64,000 nucleotides of DNA from Auanema rhodensis (Eukaryota > Nematoda > Chromadorea > Rhabditida > Rhabditidae): positions 8,928,001-8,992,000 of the forward strand of contig OZ059899.1 in NCBI GenBank assembly GCA_964057225.1, read 5' to 3'. The notes under the pieces were generated by a model, which was not told the origin of the DNA, did no database searches, and saw only the letters and a program-made list of their open reading frames with translations. Within the stretch, counting starts at the first letter, position 1, and the number at the start of each line of letters is the position of its first letter. A program made the translations under genes and the position numbers. This document shows positions 56,525 through 64,000 of this stretch, one piece after another.

Positions 56525-56590
<66 letters not shown>

Positions 56591-57466
56591 TCTATGTATG
56601 TATACATTCTGAACTGATGTTATTTAAAGGATAAGATTTTTATTCGATGGCAAATATAAATAGTACTATTATTCCTCAGAACTCTTGAAGGTCTTATTTT
56701 GTAGACAACCAGCCATGTTTTCAATTATATCATGAGCGTATGTATAATATTAGACGTTTGTATTGTTTTTATATGATGTTAAGCAATAAATATACCTTGG
56801 TTTTTAATAGGTGTTACTTTTCCTTGGATATTCCAATCAAAGCTCTTTGGGCGATGAAAATCCTTATCATAATTGGGAGTTGCTCCTATTACCATGTCTA
56901 GCATTTTAACATTATATTCATGATCCATAGTTAACTGGAAATACAACTTTGTATAGGATATCATATTTCTCATCATACGCTTTTAAGCTCTTTTTCAGAC
57001 CAATCTGTGAACTCGTTGAACCCATATTCAACTGAAGGATCTGATATGCTATAAAGCTCTTCAATGTTCTTCATGTTTTGCACAAAATACTGTAACCGTT
57101 CATATTCTTCAATTTTTGAATACGTTTTGTTAAAGCTAAACTTGAAAAATTTGAAATAATTGGATTAAAATACTAGCCTGATTCGATACTTTTGGTAAAT
57201 AACTGAATACTTAAAATTAATAGTAAAGAAGTTTATGTATTCTACCAATCTAATTGAACCCAAACTCGAGAAATTGGTACTTTTACTCACACACAAAAGT
57301 AGTGAAAGTAAACCAATTATCAATAAAAATAATTTCGGTTTACTGATTGAGGATTCATATTTGGATGTGTGACTGTAAATACGAAAAAATAATAGAAAAA
57401 ATATACAACTAATTACCTAGGATCAAGGGGCGAATATGGGGGATGTTGATCCGATTTCAATATCAT
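55682..57466 (-). CDS. Papain-family cysteine protease with N-terminal membrane anchor
   Basis: A - strand gene of about ten exons, about 380 residues. It does not begin with a classical signal peptide. A Pro-rich start ([16 protein letters not shown]) and a basic stretch lead into a hydrophobic segment ([16 protein letters not shown]), suggesting a type II membrane anchor. The propeptide follows with I29-type text ([17 protein letters not shown]). The mature domain has the active-site block [10 protein letters not shown] with catalytic Cys, [15 protein letters not shown], catalytic His in [11 protein letters not shown] and Asn in KNSWGSSWG. All catalytic residues are intact. It would act in lysosomes or at the cell surface. 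A 270-bp intron with a (TA)n tract separates the propeptide side (PIKNQG) from the active-site Cys exon. The anchor exon rests on splice phase and is less sure than the protease domain. Confidence 0.88.
56526..56588. repeat. (TA)n microsatellite in protease intron
   Basis: About 62 bases of pure TA inside the intron just upstream of the exon encoding the catalytic Cys. Confidence 0.97.
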
Positions 57467-58362
57467 TAGTAGATGTACGTTCAATAATTGAAAATTTGAA
57501 AGAAGTTTCAACTATATGCTGTTAGTTGCAATACTGATAAAGTATGAAGCATTTATTATCTCTATTAGCATTGATAAGGTATTAAGTAGAGGAGAATAAT
57601 GTTTATTTTAATTTTAAACTGTCCATATCAAAAGTGAATTCAATTCTTAGATGAACAAACGGTAGACAACAAATATTTAATTCAGAAGATCTTCACTAGA
57701 AGATCTCACTTATTTGACAAACTATTTGATGAACCCAAATGACAGATCTTTCTGTTTTCGTTCATAATTTGTAGTGAAAGGCCGCGTTTCGGTTCATTAT
57801 CATTCAAACATAATCCATTTCGAATACAATTTGAACTGCATTTACGGAATCAAATAATGTACACATTCTATTATGCATAGTACAACAAAAATATCTGAAA
57901 TAAAGTTTCCAATGAGATAATGAGTGGTTTCTTCTGCTGCTCTCTGCTTTATAAACCCAATAAAATGCACTTACTTAAGGGTTGCTTGTTCAATGATAAA
58001 TATCATAAAGATGAGATCAAATCGCTCCAAAGGATTACAGATTAATAAGGATAAGTTGTGGGTGAGAGGGAACACAATTTGAAACTGATATGTGGAAAAA
58101 GTAATCGAACAATCTCAAATCCGCCACGCGTAATCATAACGATCAAAAGTATATCGATTTTGAACTCTTTTTTTTTCATTTAATTATTGCATGTGTGTCA
58201 AAACCGTAGACAATAATACTGCATTTGGATCAATTACTAAATTTTTGATTTTTTACATATTGTCAATTTCGCTATATAGAAGTAAAGGTTTATTGTTCAT
58301 CATATTCCTTTTCATGCTTCCATTTTTTATTTTTTAAGAAATTGAGTGTATTCCGGATTAGT
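57467..58362. other. Divergent intergenic spacer
   Basis: About 0.9 kb between the protease (-) and the repeat-protein gene (+). AT-rich, with a small inverted repeat around 57687-57704 (AGATCTTCACTAGAAGATCT). No coding signal. Confidence 0.5.
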
Positions 58363-62416
<4,054 letters not shown>

Positions 62417-62938
62417 GGTGGTACTATAATTTTTTTTCATTAAGTCTTATAATAGGTTAAGAATCATTATTTACATGAAGCTCATGCGTGATTAAGTTGG
62501 TTTCTACTATTTGTTGATTGGTGATCTTCCTATATGTAATAAATATATTATTTTTCTGTACATTATTAAGATAAAGATACATTTAGAAGTACTTTTTACT
62601 CTCCATGATTCATACATATTGCAGTAAATATTTTAAATGTTGAAACGATTAAAACTAATTTGAGTTCATTATAAAAAGTATAAGTCTCATTGAAAAAAAA
62701 AGTTCAAATTAGCTTATATGAATTATACTCATTAATAATGTCAAATTGATAGATATTCTCTACAACGGTTCAAATGAAAAAAACGATGTCATAATCACTT
62801 TATTGATCCTGTAATAATTTCAACTAGTTACTTTTGATCCAACCCGTTATTCAAGTAATTCAGATAATCGGTATTGTTAATCTCTGAAATAGATTCATTT
62901 TAATTTTCAGTTTTAAGGAGAGCACACAAGTACTTAAT
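62417..62938. other. Intergenic spacer
   Basis: 522 bp of AT-rich DNA between two + strand PAN-type genes. Nothing recognised. Confidence 0.5.
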
Positions 62939-63856
62939 ATGCGTCTCATACATTTATTTTGCTTATTTTATGAAACATATGCTCTAACATGTAAGTAATT
63001 ATAAATATACTATTTTTTAAGTTTATTACCATTGAACAAAGTAAACAAATATCTTTAGGCAAATTACAACCAATACTTCGTGGTATAAATGTGAAACTCG
63101 ATCTTGGCTCAACAAGAAAAAAAGTATATTTTATTTTTTATGGTATATTTAAACATTTACTATAGATTTTACCTGCTGAATCTGATTGCAAAGGTAAATG
63201 TGCGGAAGAAAAAGATTTTAATTGCACTGCGATTCTTTGGCCAGCAGGTGATAAAATAGGAGATTGCTATCTCTTTGATAAAGTAGGCCAAAATAAAATA
63301 TAAAAATATATTTTGAAATATTATAGATAGATCTTTCACGAGAAATGTTTCTTGACCAACGGCCGTTCATATTATATGTTGATGTTTGTGAAGGAAAAAA
63401 AACACCATCAGTTGGTTATTGCCAATTTTTGCTTACAAAAAATAATATTAAACGAACAACAACTGTAGACAAATATATATCCCCAGGTATTTAAGCTTCT
63501 ACTAAAACGTTACATTGAGCAATTTTTGAGGTTCAACATCTGAATCAGCCTGCCATCATTTTTGTGTTGCCAAGTATGGAGGAATTGATTGTAATGGATA
63601 TATTGTATCTTCAACTACATTGTACGTAAATAATATATCAAAGTAAGAAAGACTTTATCAGTACTGCATTATAGACCTTCGCCGTGTACATTATATTCTA
63701 CTATTCCTGCAGAGTTACAAGAAGGTGATCAAAACTTATGGACGAAAAAATGTAAAGCTCCACCAAGTATGTTCGATTTTAATATATAATTGACTTTATC
63801 CCCTTAAAAAATAAATTTCAGCTCTGTTCAGTTCAAGATTTTTTATTAGAAAATAA
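62939..63856 (+). CDS. Small secreted cysteine-rich protein, PAN-like
   Basis: Seven exons (62939-62990, 63059-63123, 63166-63282, 63327-63486, 63531-63621, 63675-63766, 63822-63856) sum to 203 residues. A hydrophobic start (MRLIHLFCLFYETYALT) is a likely signal peptide. The body has about a dozen cysteines in two similar blocks: SDCKGKCAEEKDFNCTAILW ... GDCYLF, and ACHHFCVAKYGGIDCNGYIV ... PCTLY. Each has the Cys-x(3)-Cys ... Cys-x-(G/A) ... Cys spacing of PAN/apple modules. PAN domains bind proteins or glycans outside cells. Its position just downstream of, and on the same strand as, another PAN gene suggests a local family. The final exon (TLFSSRFFIRK) is short and less sure. Confidence 0.8.
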
Positions 63857-64000
63857 ATTTAAAATTTCTACACAGAGAACTAAAAATTCAGCAATATCGG
63901 TAGCTATCAACAATTACAATAAAAAACAGAAGATAAGAAACAAATAAGTCAATAACTATTTCAAAAAACTAGCAAGTATTGTGAAAATAAGCCATTGCGA
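63857..64000. other. Window end, no gene seen
   Basis: AT-rich 3' flank of the PAN-like gene; nothing recognised. Confidence 0.5.

Noticed and set aside
56350-56607. Frame beginning with Ile-Tyr repeats fused to the protease active-site block
   Set aside because: The Ile-Tyr part is the (TA)n intron read as protein; the real exon starts after the AG at about 56519.

Overview
The window is AT-rich eukaryotic DNA, most likely from a nematode. About a dozen genes are broken into many short exons by introns that are mostly 40-60 bp, with GTAAG/GTATG-like donors and TTTCAG or TTTTAG acceptors. Several start codons sit only a few bases after such an acceptor, as expected for spliced-leader trans-splicing. 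The gene content also fits a nematode: a short SH2-tyrosine kinase of the Fer-like group without an F-BAR region, a CPG4-like secreted protein, PAN-domain secreted proteins and a Thr/Ser-rich repeat protein. Nothing identifies the genus. Exon models were made by hand from splice sites, reading frame and family conservation. Where I give a residue count without 'about', the exon lengths sum to an intact frame.

Layout. 1-13.6 kb holds no gene I can support: it is AT-rich, purine-biased on the + strand, has microsatellites and a perfect 70-bp palindrome. 13.6-14.4 kb (-): small secreted Cys-rich protein. 16.6-19.2 kb (+): CD36/LIMP-2 scavenger receptor, convergent with a class 3 aldehyde dehydrogenase (19.3-21.4 kb, -) whose intron carries a MITE-like insertion. 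22.1-24.2 kb (+): unrecognised protein with a dileucine signal and a C-terminal membrane anchor. 24.2-27.0 kb: pyrimidine-rich spacer with possible coding remnants on the - strand. 27.1-29.3 kb (+): SLC18B1-like MFS transporter. 30.0-32.3 kb (+): SH2-tyrosine kinase. 33.3-35.0 kb (+): aldo-keto reductase. 37.0-39.1 kb (+): BPI/LBP lipid-binding protein. 39.3-39.6 kb (-): 3' exons of a small, possibly S17-like gene, divergent from INTS1 (39.9-47.1 kb, +), which is followed after 178 bp by the PP2A activator PTPA (47.3-48.6 kb, +).

The right part has a - strand trio: secreted metallo-beta-lactamase protein (48.8-50.5 kb), lysosomal alpha-mannosidase (51.0-55.3 kb) and a membrane-anchored papain-type protease (55.7-57.5 kb). 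Then come two + strand secreted PAN-type genes: a 1,112-residue protein with about 90 tandem nonapeptides (58.4-62.4 kb) and a 203-residue Cys-rich protein (62.9-63.9 kb).

Several products share an endolysosomal or secretory theme (CD36/LIMP-2 type, alpha-mannosidase, cathepsin, BPI, MBL, PAN proteins), but apart from the possible INTS1-PTPA operon there is no sign of a co-regulated pathway. The most unusual object is the repeat protein at 58.4-62.4 kb, whose Ser-Gly-rich acidic array could be a glycosaminoglycan or mucin-type scaffold.
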